Counted from the first letter of the stretch, positions 25,919 through 35,020 are shown. The stretch is DNA of 64,000 nucleotides from Paraburkholderia sp. Ac-20340 (GCF_017104965.1 NZ_JAAGPR010000006.1:372001-436000); one strand, 5' to 3'. The notes: generated from the letters alone by a model not told the origin. Translations and numbers: made by a program.

Positions 25919-26182
25919 ATGGCTACCTACCTCGAATTGCTCGCCGAAAAACGCGCCCTCGACGCGCGCATCGAAGCGGCGCGTGCCGAGGCGGCTCAAG
26001 AGGCGCTTGTGTCCGCCCGCGCCGCCATCGCCGAATTCGGCTTTACGCCGGACGATCTGTTCGGCAAGCCGCGCGCGCCCAAGGCCACGCGCAAGCGCAA
26101 GGCCGCGCCGGGCGCCGCTGCGCCGGGCGCCGCCGCGCAGGCCAGTAACGGCAAAGGTAATTTCGACCTGTTCGGCGAATAA
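25919..26182 (+). CDS. H-NS-like protein lacking the usual DNA-binding C terminus
   Basis: An 87-residue protein. Residues 1-50 match the N-terminal oligomerisation region of Burkholderia H-NS-type proteins (MATYLELLAEKRALDARIE, then F-G-F-T-P-D-D-L-F-G). The C-terminal part of ordinary family members, with a Y-R-x-P-x-T-G-x-T-W-S-G-R-G-R motif, is absent. Instead there is a short basic patch (T-R-K-R-K), an Ala/Gly/Pro repeat and an acidic end (N-F-D-L-F-G-E). It could bind DNA weakly through the basic patch, or act as a partner or antagonist of full-length H-NS, like truncated H-NST. That role is inference. Confidence 0.8.
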   Translation: MATYLELLAEKRALDARIEAARAEAAQEALVSARAAIAEFGFTPDDLFGKPRAPKATRKRKAAPGAAAPGAAAQASNGKGNFDLFGE

Positions 26183-26229
26183 GCCCAAGCCGCGAGATTC
26201 AACGCGAGATTCAACAACACGTTGTCAAT

Positions 26230-26273
26230 ACAACAGGCCCGCGAGCCGTCAAAGCTCGCGGGCCTGTTGTTTT
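26230..26273. terminator. Strong bidirectional terminator
   Basis: A perfect 16-bp stem (arms 26230-26245 and 26255-26270, core AGGCCCGCGAG/CTCGCGGGCCT) with a 9-base loop, followed by TTT. It separates the convergent H-NS-like gene and kdgD. Confidence 0.9.
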
Positions 26274-26308
26274 CAGACGCTTTCAGGCGGGTTGAGAACC
26301 GCCCAGCC

Positions 26309-27226
26309 TTACTGCGCGCCCAGCTTCTTGATCAGCGCGTCGAGCTGCGCGAGTTCTTCCTCGTTCAGATCGGTCAGCGGCGCACGCACCGGGCCTGCGT
26401 CGTGGCCCACCAGCTTCGCGCCGGCCTTGACGATGCTCACGGCATAACCGGCGCGGCGGTTGCGGATCGCCAGATACGGCAGGAAGAATTCGTCGATCAG
26501 CTTGCCGACCGTTGCGTGGTCGTCGGCCGCAATCGCGCGGTAGAACTCCATCGCCGTCTTCGGAATGAAGTTGAATACCGCCGACGAGTACACCGGCACG
26601 CCCAGCGCCTTGTAGGCGGCGGCATAGACTTCCGCCGTCGGCAGGCCGCCGAGGTACGAGAAGCGATCGCCCAGACGGCGGCGGATCGTCACCATCGACT
26701 CGATCTCACCCACGCCGTCCTTGAAGCCGATCAGGTTCGGGCAACGGTCGGCGAGTTGCTCGAGCATGTCGGCGTTGAGCTTCGAATTGGCGCGGTTATA
26801 AATGATCACGCCCATCTTCGGCACGGCCTTGCAGACCTCTTCCGCGTGCTTCGCAATGCCTTCCTGCGAGGCTTCCGTGAGGTAATGCGGCATCAGCAGA
26901 ATGCCCTGCGCGCCGTTGCGTTCCGCTTCCTGTGCGTACTCGATGGCCACGCGCGTCGCGCCGCCCGCGCCCGCGAGAATCGGCACCTTGCCCTTGCAGG
27001 TTTCCGTCGCGGTCTTGATGACCTGCGAGTACTCGCTTTTCGTCAGCGAGAAGAACTCGCCTGTGCCGCCCGCCGCGAACAGCGCGCTCGCGCCGTACGG
27101 CGCCAGCCATTCGAGGCGCTCGGCGTAGGTATCGGCGCGGAAGTTGCCCTGTGCGTCGAAGTCGGTGACGGGAAACGAAAGCAGGCCTTCGGAAACGATT
27201 TGCTTGAGTTCTTGCGGAGTGGTCAT
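26309..27226 (-). CDS. kdgD: 5-dehydro-4-deoxyglucarate dehydratase
   Basis: Converts 5-keto-4-deoxy-D-glucarate to 2,5-dioxopentanoate (2-oxoglutarate semialdehyde), with loss of water and CO2, in the hexarate pathway. The 305-residue protein is a DHDPS/NAL-family barrel: G-G-T-G-E-F near 53-58, Tyr143 in I-I-Y-N-R and the Schiff-base Lys169 in I-G-F-K-D-G are all present. It follows gudD by 55 bases, so the first two steps of glucarate breakdown are co-transcribed. Its product is the substrate of the aldehyde dehydrogenase at 35021-36604. Confidence 0.95.
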   Translation of the reverse strand: MTTPQELKQIVSEGLLSFPVTDFDAQGNFRADTYAERLEWLAPYGASALFAAGGTGEFFSLTKSEYSQVIKTATETCKGKVPILAGAGGATRVAIEYAQEAERNGAQGILLMPHYLTEASQEGIAKHAEEVCKAVPKMGVIIYNRANSKLNADMLEQLADRCPNLIGFKDGVGEIESMVTIRRRLGDRFSYLGGLPTAEVYAAAYKALGVPVYSSAVFNFIPKTAMEFYRAIAADDHATVGKLIDEFFLPYLAIRNRRAGYAVSIVKAGAKLVGHDAGPVRAPLTDLNEEELAQLDALIKKLGAQ

Positions 27227-27281
27227 GGTGGCGATCCTTTCAATCTGTCGATGAGTCTGTGAATGTGTTCAGTCGCAACGC

Positions 27282-28631
27282 TCAGCGCACGAGGCACGGG
27301 CGCTTGTTGTCGAATTTCCAGTCGGGAATCAGGTACTGCATGGCGACGGCGTCGTCGCGCGCGCCCAGGCCGTGCTGCTGGTAAAGCGCATGCGCTTTTT
27401 CCAGTTCGTCGAGATCGATCTCGATCCCCAGACCCGGCTTCTGCGGCACCTGCACCTTGCCGCCGACGATCTGCAGCGGATCGCGCGTGAGGCGCTGGCC
27501 GTCCTGCCAGATCCAGTGCGTGTCGATCGCGGTGATCTTGCCGGGCGCGGCGGCGGCCACGTGGGTGAACATCGCCAGCGAAATATCGAAGTGATTGTTC
27601 GAGTGCGAGCCCCACGTGAGGCCCCAGTCGTTACACATCTGCGCCACGCGCACCGAACCCTGCATGGTCCAGAAGTGCGGGTCCGCCAGCGGAATATCGA
27701 CCGATTGCAACTGGATCGCGTGACCCATCTGGCGCCAGTCGGTGGCGATCATGTTGGTGGCCGTGGGCAGGCCGGTGGCGCGGCGGAATTCGGCCATCAC
27801 TTCGCGGCCCGAATAGCCGTTTTCCGCGCCGCACGGATCTTCCGCGTAGGCCAGCACATCGTGCTTGTCGCGGCACAGACGGATCGCTTCGGCCAGCGAC
27901 CACGCGCCGTTCGGGTCCAGCGTCACGCGCGCTTCCGGGAAGCGTTCGGCCAGCGCCGTGGCCGCTTCCATTTCCGCGTCGCCCGACAGCACGCCGCCCT
28001 TGAGCTTGAAATCGTTGAAGCCGTAACGCGCCTTCGCGGCTTCGGCCAGACGCACCACGGCTTCGGGCGTCATCGCCACTTCCGTGCGCACGCGCTCCCA
28101 GTCGTCGCGGCCATCGGCGCCGCTGGCGTACTCCAGATCCGTCTTGTTGCGATCGCCGATAAAGAACAGGTAACCCAGCATTTCCACTTCGCTGCGCTGC
28201 TGGCCTTCGCCGAGCAGTGCCGCCACCGGCACGCCCAGATGCTGGCCGAGCAGATCGAGCAGCGCCGCTTCGAGCGCGGTGACCGCGTGAATCGTCGTGC
28301 GCAGATCGAAGGTCTGCAGGCCGCGGCCGCCCGAATCGCGGTCCGCGAACTGCTTGCGCACCGTGTTGAGCACGGCCTGGAGATTGCCGATCGACTGGCC
28401 GACCACGAACGCGCGTGCATCGTCGAGCGTCTTGCGGATCGCCTCGCCGCCCGGCACTTCGCCGATGCCCGTGTTGCCCGCGCTGTCGCGCAGCAGCACG
28501 ACGTTGCGCGTGAAGAACGGGCCATGCGCGCCGGAGAGGTTCATCAGCATGCTGTCGCGGCCCGCGACGGGCACGACGCGCAGTTCGGTCACGACGGGCG
28601 TCGCGTTCGAAGAGACGTTTTGTGTGGTCAT
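27282..28631 (-). CDS. gudD: Glucarate dehydratase
   Basis: Enolase-superfamily enzyme that dehydrates D-glucarate (and usually L-idarate) to 5-keto-4-deoxy-D-glucarate. From the ATG at 28631 the protein has 449 residues, the usual length. The catalytic K-x-K base is in F-N-D-F-K-L-K-G-G; metal ligands lie in [16 protein letters not shown] and T-N-M-I-A-T-D; and the second acid/base His is in H-S-N-N-H-F-D. The upstream TTG in the same frame would add six residues and is not needed. It sits between the lactonase and kdgD genes. Confidence 0.96.
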   Translation of the reverse strand: MTTQNVSSNATPVVTELRVVPVAGRDSMLMNLSGAHGPFFTRNVVLLRDSAGNTGIGEVPGGEAIRKTLDDARAFVVGQSIGNLQAVLNTVRKQFADRDSGGRGLQTFDLRTTIHAVTALEAALLDLLGQHLGVPVAALLGEGQQRSEVEMLGYLFFIGDRNKTDLEYASGADGRDDWERVRTEVAMTPEAVVRLAEAAKARYGFNDFKLKGGVLSGDAEMEAATALAERFPEARVTLDPNGAWSLAEAIRLCRDKHDVLAYAEDPCGAENGYSGREVMAEFRRATGLPTATNMIATDWRQMGHAIQLQSVDIPLADPHFWTMQGSVRVAQMCNDWGLTWGSHSNNHFDISLAMFTHVAAAAPGKITAIDTHWIWQDGQRLTRDPLQIVGGKVQVPQKPGLGIEIDLDELEKAHALYQQHGLGARDDAVAMQYLIPDWKFDNKRPCLVR

Positions 28632-28706
28632 GAAAGCGTTACCTGTCAAAAATCGGCGCCTGTATGGAGCGGCGCCAGTCGATTAATCAAATCGGTTCAA
28701 GCGAGG

Positions 28707-29783
28707 TCAAGCCGGTGCGGCGACGATCTCCACCCAGTTCGCGCCGTGTCCGCCTGCGCAGCGCGCGGCGAGCGTGAGCGTGCCGCTTTGCGCATCGACG
28801 CGATACAGCGAGACGTGCGGCGACTTTTCTCCGCAGGCCACCGCAAAGCGGCCCGACGGATCGAGGCGAAAACCGCGCGGCTGGGTTTCCGTATCGACAC
28901 AACCCGCATAGTCCAGCGCGCCATCCGGCTGCACGGCGTACGTCAGCAGACGGCTGGTGGTGCGCTCGGACGCATAGACGAAGCGGCCATCGGGCGCAAC
29001 GTGGATATCGGCGGCCCAGACCAGCTTCGCGAGGTCGGCGGGATCGGGCTGCACCGGGTCCGAAGAACCGGGCCGCGCGAAGCCGTCGTTCAGGTGCGCA
29101 AGGTCGGGCGCGCGCGGCGAAACATGGCTGGCCGCGAGTTCGCCCGTCTGCGCATCGCGCTTGAAGGCGGCCACGGTCGCGCGGAATTCGCTGAGCACGT
29201 AGAGCGTGTTTTCATCGGGCGACAGACGCAGATGGCGCGGACCGAAACCCTGGCCGAGATCCACCACGCCGATCTCGCGCAAACGCCCTTCGTCTTCCAG
29301 CGCGAAGCCGAACACGCGATTGCTGCCGAGCGACGTGGCGTAAGCAAAACGGCCATCGCCGGACACAATGACAGCGTGCGCGTTCTGGATACCTTCGACG
29401 GTCTGCAGCGGCGCGCCCAGGCCGTTATCGATGTCCTGCGTGCGATACAGACACACGCGATGCTCGCCATACGAAGCGCCCAGCAAAAAGCGGCCCAGCG
29501 GATCGGCGCCCAGATACGCGAAGCTCGAATCGAGCGGCGCGCGGCCCAGCGTTTTCAGGTTGCCGGTCTGCGCGTCGATCTCGTAGCGATACAGATGCAG
29601 ATCGCTGCCGCGCGTGACGGCGTAGAGATGGCGTTGGTCCGGCGCGAGCGCCATCGGCATGACGGTCGGCGCGATGCTGGTGCGGGCGTGCGGCGTGAGC
29701 GTGCCGGCGTTGGCATCCAGATGCAGCACGTCGATCTCGCCGTCATTGGCGTTCGAAACGTAGACAAAGTAGCGGTCTTGCAT
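28707..29783 (-). CDS. Lactonase family protein, beta-propeller
   Basis: A 358-residue protein of the lactonase family (Pgl/YbhE type, seven-bladed propeller). Repeated segments such as Y-V-S-N-A-N-D-G, L-S-P-D-E-N-T-L-Y-V and V-A-P-D-G-R-F-V-Y-A-S-E-R recur about every 45-50 residues. Start ATG at 29783 (MQDRYFVYVSN). No signal peptide is seen, so it is probably cytoplasmic. Between an MFS importer and gudD, it most likely opens a hexaro-lactone (glucaro- or galactaro-lactone) into the free acid before dehydration; the precise substrate is inference. Confidence 0.87.
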   Translation of the reverse strand: MQDRYFVYVSNANDGEIDVLHLDANAGTLTPHARTSIAPTVMPMALAPDQRHLYAVTRGSDLHLYRYEIDAQTGNLKTLGRAPLDSSFAYLGADPLGRFLLGASYGEHRVCLYRTQDIDNGLGAPLQTVEGIQNAHAVIVSGDGRFAYATSLGSNRVFGFALEDEGRLREIGVVDLGQGFGPRHLRLSPDENTLYVLSEFRATVAAFKRDAQTGELAASHVSPRAPDLAHLNDGFARPGSSDPVQPDPADLAKLVWAADIHVAPDGRFVYASERTTSRLLTYAVQPDGALDYAGCVDTETQPRGFRLDPSGRFAVACGEKSPHVSLYRVDAQSGTLTLAARCAGGHGANWVEIVAAPA

Positions 29784-29817
29784 GAGCGATTCCCTCAGTG
29801 GTCGTGGGCGAAAGGCA

Positions 29818-31158
29818 TTAGTGTGCGCCACGATGGAGGGAATCCGCTTCGTCGCTGAACGCGCGCCGCGACGGTTTGCTGCGTGCAAGGAACGCGGCGG
29901 CGGCCGCAATCAGCGACGTGACGCCCAGACCGTAAAGACCGCCCGCGATCGAGCCGGTGTGCTGCTGAAGGTAACCAAAGGTGGCCGGCGCGAAGAAGCC
30001 GCCCAGATTGCCGAGCGAGTTGATCAGCGCGATCACGGCAGCCGCCACGCGGGCATCGAGATAACCTTGCGGCAGCGGCCAGAACAGCGAAGACGCCGCC
30101 TTGAAACCAATCGCCGAAAAACAGATCGCGACGAACGAGAACACCGGATTCGCGGAAGTCGAGGCAAACAGCCCGCACGCCGCAATCACGAGCGCCAGCG
30201 CCAGCCAGCCCTGCTGGAAGCGAAAGCGGGCCGACAGCAGCGCGAAGCAGTACATCGCGACGATGGCGATCATCCACGGAATCGCGTTGTAGAGACCGAC
30301 CTGGAAATCCGAGAGGCCGCCCATCTTGCGGATGATGGTGGGCAGCCAGAACGTGGCCGCGTAGATCGTCAGCTGGATCGCGAAATAGAGGAAGCAGAAC
30401 AGCACGATCTGCGGATCGCGCAGCAAACGCGTGACCGGCACGCGTGCGCCGCCGGTGGCCGCTTCACGTTCGGCCTGCTCGCGCGCCATGTAGTTTTCGA
30501 GCGCGCCTTGCTCTTCGCGGCTGAGCCAGTGCGCGTCGCTGATACGCGACTTCAGCACCAGCCAGCTTGCCGCACACAGCGCGATGGAAAACGCGCCTTC
30601 GATCAGGAACATCCACTGCCAGCCCGCAAGACCCAGACCGCGAACCGACAGCAGCGCGCCCGTCACCGGCCCGGACAGCACCGAAGCAAACGCGGAGCCA
30701 GCCAGAAAGATCGCCACGGCCTTGCCGCGTTCCTTCTGCGGCAGCCACTGCGCGAAGTAAAACACCACGCCCGGAAAGAAACCCGCTTCGGCGATCCCGA
30801 GCAGAAAGCGCAGCACGTAGAACGAGGTATCCGTGCGCACGAACGCCATGCACGCCGCCACCACGCCCCACGTCGCCATGATGCGGGTGAGCCAGGCGCG
30901 CGCGCCGAACTTCTGCATCAGCATGTTCGACGGCACTTCGAACAGCGCATAGCCGATGAAGAACAGCCCGCTGCCCAGCCCATAAGCCGCCGCCGACAGA
31001 CCCAGATCGGTTTCCATATGCGCGCTGGCGAAACCGACGTTCACACGGTCGATGTAATTCGCGATGAACATGATCAGGAACAGCGGCAGGACGTGCCGCT
31101 TGACCTTGGCGCTGGCTGAATCCAGCAGCGAGTCGTAGCGGGTAGTGGAAGCGGACAT
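29818..31158 (-). CDS. MFS transporter, anion:cation symporter type
   Basis: A 446-residue twelve-helix major facilitator of the ACS (sugar acid) branch. The motif N-Y-I-D-R-V-N-V-G in the first helix and F-G-A-R-x-W-L-T-R in the loop after helix 2 are typical of tartrate/phthalate/galactonate-type carriers. AGGAG ribosome site eight bases before the ATG at 31158. It is the first gene of a minus-strand operon with the lactonase, gudD and kdgD, so uptake of glucarate or galactarate is likely. Two operator copies (31197-31231) sit just upstream. Confidence 0.9.
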   Translation of the reverse strand: MSASTTRYDSLLDSASAKVKRHVLPLFLIMFIANYIDRVNVGFASAHMETDLGLSAAAYGLGSGLFFIGYALFEVPSNMLMQKFGARAWLTRIMATWGVVAACMAFVRTDTSFYVLRFLLGIAEAGFFPGVVFYFAQWLPQKERGKAVAIFLAGSAFASVLSGPVTGALLSVRGLGLAGWQWMFLIEGAFSIALCAASWLVLKSRISDAHWLSREEQGALENYMAREQAEREAATGGARVPVTRLLRDPQIVLFCFLYFAIQLTIYAATFWLPTIIRKMGGLSDFQVGLYNAIPWMIAIVAMYCFALLSARFRFQQGWLALALVIAACGLFASTSANPVFSFVAICFSAIGFKAASSLFWPLPQGYLDARVAAAVIALINSLGNLGGFFAPATFGYLQQHTGSIAGGLYGLGVTSLIAAAAAFLARSKPSRRAFSDEADSLHRGAH

Positions 31159-31196
31159 CGGGGTTGTCTCCTGTCGGTGTCGTGCACCGTGGTACG

Positions 31197-31210
31197 TTGT
31201 CTGATGACAT
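31197..31210 (+). promoter_or_regulatory. GntR-type operator copy 1
   Basis: TTGTCTGATGACAT, about 40 bases upstream of the MFS-lactonase-gudD-kdgD operon start. It is an inverted partner of copy 2, 21 bases away centre to centre (two helical turns). Confidence 0.7.
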
Positions 31211-31217
31211 CATAGCC

Positions 31218-31231
31218 AAGTCATCGGACAA
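31218..31231 (-). promoter_or_regulatory. GntR-type operator copy 2
   Basis: TTGTCCGATGACTT on the minus strand. With copy 1 it forms a two-site control element upstream of the glucarate operon. Confidence 0.7.
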
Positions 31232-31330
31232 CTCCAACATGAGGTTTACCCTCGAATCGGCCATAAATCAGCGGCGACAAGGGTTTCAGGCTGATGATCG
31301 CGTGATCTTTGTCGCTGCACGATCCAATAT

Positions 31331-31344
31331 AAGACATCGTACAA
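31331..31344 (-). promoter_or_regulatory. GntR-type operator copy 3
   Basis: TTGTACGATGTCTT on the minus strand, just past the end of the upstream MFS gene (stop at 31357) and about 120 bases from copies 1-2. It could support looping or control a second promoter. Confidence 0.6.
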
Positions 31345-31356
31345 CATAAGCGCTTT

Positions 31357-32718
31357 TCAAGCCGATGGCAGCTCGATCCGCCGGAAACGGCCTGCCAGCA
31401 GGCCATACGCGAGCATCGCCACCACGCCGTGCGCCCCGACGAACCAGAGCGCCCGGTCGAACGACCCTGTGGTCGCCACCACGAAGCCAATCACGATGGG
31501 CGTAACGATCCCCGCCACGTTGCCGATGCCGTTGAACACCCCGCCGCTCAGGCCGGTCATTTCGCGCGGCGCGACGTCGGCGAGCACGGCCCAGCCGATC
31601 GCCCCCAGTCCCTTGCCGAAGAACGCCAGCGAAACCAGCACGACGACGGCCGTATCGGTCGTGGCGAACGGCGCGCCGATCAGCGCCGTGGCCAGCACCA
31701 TGCCGATCATGAACGGCGTCTTGCGCGCCGCCGACATCGGCACACCGCGCCGTATCAGCCAGTCCGACAGCGCGCCGCCCAGCACGCCGCCCGAAAACCC
31801 GCAGATGGCCGGCAGCGCCGCAACCAGGCCCACCGTCATGATGTTCATGCCACGCTCTTTCACCAGATAGATCGGGAACCACGTGATGAAAAAGTACGTG
31901 AGCGCCGTGATGCAGTACTGGCCGATATAGAGCGCCCACAGCATGCGGCTCTTGAACAGCACGGCAATCTCACGCCGCGTAAAGCGGCGGCGCGCATGGC
32001 CGCGCCCGCCGAGATGGCTGTCGAGATGGACAAGCGCGCCACGTTCGGCGATGTAATCGAGTTCGGCGCGACTCATGCGCGGATGATCGGCGGGCTCGCG
32101 CATCGTCGCGAACCAGATGCACGCCGCCACGATACCCAGCGCGCCCATGAAGAAAAACACCTGATGCCAGCCGAACCGATGCGTGAGCCAGGCCATCAGC
32201 GGCGTGAAGATCACCACGGCGAGATATTGCGCGGAATTGAACAGCGCGCTGGCGGTGCCGCGCTCGGCGGTCGGGAACCAGGCGGCGACAACACGCGCGT
32301 TGCCGGGAAAGGCCGGCGACTCCACCAGCCCCAGCATGAAACGCATGACGAAGAGCGCCGTGGTGGCCGCCGCCACCGAACCGAACACCGACACCGCGCC
32401 CTGCGCCATCGTGAAGCACGACCACAGCACGATACTCGCGCCATAGACGCGCCGGGCGCCGAAGCGGTCCAGCAGCCAGCCGCCGGGAATCTGGCCGATC
32501 GCATAAGCCCAGCCGAACGCGGAAAACACCACGCCGAGCGCGGCGGGCGTGAGCCCCAGATCGCGGGCGACGAAGGTGCCGGCAATCGAGAGCGTCGCGC
32601 GATCCGCGTAATTGAGGACCGTGATGCAGAAAATCAGACCGAGGATGGCATAACGGAAATGGCCAATGCGGGCCTGCTGCGCCGCTGGCTTCGCAGCGGT
32701 CATATCGAAGGCTTTCAT
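31357..32718 (-). CDS. MFS transporter, glucarate/galactarate (GudP-like) type
   Basis: A second twelve-helix carrier of the ACS branch, 453 residues from the ATG at 32718, which has a strong GGAGGAG ribosome site. The first helix carries L-N-Y-A-D-R-A-T-L-S-I-A and the helix 2-3 region D-R-F-G-A-R-R-V-Y-G, as in GudP/GarP hexarate permeases. The frame upstream to 32781 lacks a ribosome site. It lies upstream of, and reads toward, the first MFS operon, so the locus has two related importers, perhaps for different hexarates or hexuronates. Confidence 0.9.
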   Translation of the reverse strand: MKAFDMTAAKPAAQQARIGHFRYAILGLIFCITVLNYADRATLSIAGTFVARDLGLTPAALGVVFSAFGWAYAIGQIPGGWLLDRFGARRVYGASIVLWSCFTMAQGAVSVFGSVAAATTALFVMRFMLGLVESPAFPGNARVVAAWFPTAERGTASALFNSAQYLAVVIFTPLMAWLTHRFGWHQVFFFMGALGIVAACIWFATMREPADHPRMSRAELDYIAERGALVHLDSHLGGRGHARRRFTRREIAVLFKSRMLWALYIGQYCITALTYFFITWFPIYLVKERGMNIMTVGLVAALPAICGFSGGVLGGALSDWLIRRGVPMSAARKTPFMIGMVLATALIGAPFATTDTAVVVLVSLAFFGKGLGAIGWAVLADVAPREMTGLSGGVFNGIGNVAGIVTPIVIGFVVATTGSFDRALWFVGAHGVVAMLAYGLLAGRFRRIELPSA

Positions 32719-32842
32719 GTGTCTCCTCCCTGTCTCGGGATGATTTTTTGTGGCGCGCGTGTCTACTGCCGCTGTGGCCACCTGAAGCGCCGCGCGCGCC
32801 GTTGCATCGCGCGCCGCAGCGCCAATCGTTGCGCGCGCAAGC

Positions 32843-33781
32843 TCACGTCACGCTGGTTTCGGGGCGCTGCCCCGCAAAACTCGCCGCGAGGCTATCCAGC
32901 ACGATCTTCCCCATGGCCTCGCGCGTCTGCACCGTGGCGCTCGCACGATGCGGCTGCAGCACGACGTTAGGCAGCGCGAGCAGTTCGGCGGGCACCCTCG
33001 GTTCGTCGACGAAAACATCGAGACCCGCGCCCGCGATGCGCTGCTCCACCAGCGCGCGCACCAGATCGGCTTCGTTGACGAGCTTGCCGCGCGCCACGTT
33101 GACGAGCCAGCCGTCGCGACCCAGCGCGTCGAGAATGCGCGCATCGACGATACCCTCCGCATCGTCGGCGGATGCGGCCAGCACCAGCGCGTCGCTTTCG
33201 CTTGCGAGCGCATGCAGGTCGCTCACGTAGCGATACGGCACATCGCTCATGGCCCGCAGATCGGTGTAGGCAATCGCGCAATTGAACGCGGCGGCGCGCG
33301 TGGCAATCGCACGGCCCACGCGACCCAGCCCGACGATGCCCAGCTTCATGTCGCTGAACTTGCGCGCCAGCGGCAGCGGCGCTTTCGCGAGCCACTGGCC
33401 GTCGCGCACGTAGCGGTCGCCCACGCACAGGCCGCGGCAGACCGCCAGCAGCAGACCGATGGCGAGATCGGCGACATCGTCGGTGAGCACGCCCGGCGTC
33501 GTCGACACATGAATGCCGCGCTCGCGGGCGTAGGCCAGATCGACCGCGTCGGTGCCAATGCCGCTGATCGCGACGATGCGCAGCTTCGGCAACTGCTCCA
33601 TCGTCGCGTTGCTAATACCCGAGGCGCCGCCCGTCACCACACCGTCGATGCGCGCGCCGATCTCGCGCAGCCAGCCTTGCGCGTCGGCGTGCTCGTAGAG
33701 GCGGTGCACCGTGTAACGGGCGCGCAGCGCCTCGTCGAGCGCGGCAATCACGGGATTGATGAGAAGGACTTCGAAGGACAT
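32843..33781 (-). CDS. D-isomer-specific 2-hydroxyacid dehydrogenase
   Basis: An NAD(P)-dependent reductase of the 2-hydroxyacid dehydrogenase family (glyoxylate/hydroxypyruvate reductase-like), 312 residues from the ATG at 33781 with a GAGGAAA ribosome site. The nucleotide-binding motif G-L-G-R-V-G is present, as are the catalytic Arg (N-V-A-R-G-K), Glu (V-F-V-D-E-P) and His (L-Q-P-H-R-A-S). The usual H-x-G-x-x-T is changed to H-R-A-S-A-T, a mild deviation. Divergent from a LysR gene that probably controls it. In this locus it may reduce hydroxypyruvate, tartronate semialdehyde or a 2-keto sugar acid; the substrate is unknown. Confidence 0.9.
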   Translation of the reverse strand: MSFEVLLINPVIAALDEALRARYTVHRLYEHADAQGWLREIGARIDGVVTGGASGISNATMEQLPKLRIVAISGIGTDAVDLAYARERGIHVSTTPGVLTDDVADLAIGLLLAVCRGLCVGDRYVRDGQWLAKAPLPLARKFSDMKLGIVGLGRVGRAIATRAAAFNCAIAYTDLRAMSDVPYRYVSDLHALASESDALVLAASADDAEGIVDARILDALGRDGWLVNVARGKLVNEADLVRALVEQRIAGAGLDVFVDEPRVPAELLALPNVVLQPHRASATVQTREAMGKIVLDSLAASFAGQRPETSVT

Positions 33782-33892
33782 GCGCGGGTTTCCTCGTGGC
33801 GATCGTGCTGCGTGATTCGGGGTGATGGCGAGGCGGCGCGCCGTGGCGGCGGACCGCGTCGTGGGGTGAAATCGCAATCGAGTATAGGCAGG

Positions 33893-33932
33893 CGATCGAT
33901 CGAGGTCTAAGCTATATTCAGCATCGATCGAT
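33893..33932. promoter_or_regulatory. Paired ATCGATCGAT palindromes in the divergent LysR region
   Basis: CGATCGATCG (33893-33902) and ATCGATCGAT (33923-33932) lie 30 bases apart centre to centre, between the divergent dehydrogenase and LysR genes and close to the LysR start. The spacing suits a LysR-type regulator with recruitment and activation sites. Confidence 0.5.
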
Positions 33933-33944
33933 ACACAAATTGAA

Positions 33945-34859
33945 ATGAACGTCGACCTCAATCATCTGCGCTGTTTCGTGGCCGTCGCCGAGGAATTGCA
34001 CTTCGGGCGCGCCGCCGCGCGCCTGTTCATGACGCAGCCGCCGCTCAGCCGGCAGATCCATCTGCTCGAAGAAGCGCTGGGGCTCGTGTTGTTCGAGCGC
34101 AATAGCCGCAGCGTGAAATTGACCGAGGCGGGCCGCGTCTATTACGACGACGCGCTGCGCATCCTGCGACTGGCGGATCAGGCCGCCGATTCGGCGCGGC
34201 GTGTGGCGCGCGGCGACGCGGGCCAGGTGACGGTTGGCTTCACCGCGGTCTCGGGTTATCAGATGGTGCCCGCGCTGCTGTCGGCGGCCAGCGAGGCGCT
34301 GCCCGGCATCACCGTGGTGCTGCGCGAAATGGTGTCGCTCGCGCAGACGCGCGCGCTGGAAACCCGTGCGATCGACCTCGGCATCATGCGCGCCCAGTTC
34401 GCCAGTCCCGGCATCGCCTGCCGGCTGCTGCGGCGCGAACCGCTGATGGCCGCCATTCCCGCCACGCACCGGCTGGCGAAGCGCCGCACGATTGCCGCAC
34501 GCGATCTGGAGGACGAAGCCTTCGTCATGTACTCGCGCGACGGCGGCAAATACTTTCATGACCGCATCGCCGGGCTGTTCAACGCGGCGGGCGTGCGCGT
34601 GCGCCACGTGCAGTTCATCGACCAGACGCATAGCATCGTCGCGCTGGTGCGCGCGAGACTGGGCGTGGCGATCGTGCCCGCCTCCGCGCAGGAACTGGGT
34701 TTTCGCGATGTCCAGTTCCACCCGCTCTGGACCGCGGACGCCCACGCCGACCTCGATCTGGCCTGGAGCGAAGAGCAGAACACGCCCGCCGTCGAACGCT
34801 TCCGGGATTTCGCGCTCGACTATTTTTCGCAGCATGCGAAAACCCGCCACAGCGCCTAG
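33945..34859 (+). CDS. LysR-family transcriptional regulator
   Basis: A 304-residue LTTR starting MNVDLNHLRCFVAVAEE. The winged helix (residues 1-60) has the typical L-H-F-G-R-A-A-A-R-L, Q-P-P-L-S-R-Q-I and L-F-E-R-N-S-R-S segments; the effector domain (about 90-295) follows. It belongs to the branch that often controls aromatic or hydroxyacid catabolism. Divergent from the 2-hydroxyacid dehydrogenase, so it is probably that gene's regulator. Operator copy 4 of the GntR-type site overlaps the base after its stop. Confidence 0.93.
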   Translation: MNVDLNHLRCFVAVAEELHFGRAAARLFMTQPPLSRQIHLLEEALGLVLFERNSRSVKLTEAGRVYYDDALRILRLADQAADSARRVARGDAGQVTVGFTAVSGYQMVPALLSAASEALPGITVVLREMVSLAQTRALETRAIDLGIMRAQFASPGIACRLLRREPLMAAIPATHRLAKRRTIAARDLEDEAFVMYSRDGGKYFHDRIAGLFNAAGVRVRHVQFIDQTHSIVALVRARLGVAIVPASAQELGFRDVQFHPLWTADAHADLDLAWSEEQNTPAVERFRDFALDYFSQHAKTRHSA

Positions 34860-34873
34860 TTGTACGATGTCAC
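34860..34873 (+). promoter_or_regulatory. GntR-type operator copy 4
   Basis: TTGTACGATGTCAC directly after the LysR stop, 117 bases upstream of copy 5. Confidence 0.65.
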
Positions 34874-34976
34874 ACGAAATTTTTCGATGTGATTTGTGAC
34901 ATTTTTCCGACAAAACCCCCGTTTACTTTGAGATATCCCCCCTGATCCGCAAAGGTTGTTTCCCGCACGGCTTATG

Positions 34977-34990
34977 TTGTACGATGACAT
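34977..34990 (+). promoter_or_regulatory. GntR-type operator copy 5
   Basis: TTGTACGATGACAT, 30 bases upstream of the aldehyde dehydrogenase ATG; placed to block its promoter. Confidence 0.7.
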
Positions 34991-35020
34991 AACTCATCGC
35001 TTTGCCAACCAGGAGACACC

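Noticed and set aside
27372..29858. 828-codon plus-strand ORF opposite gudD and the lactonase
   Set aside because: Spans two well-defined genes antisense; no motifs.
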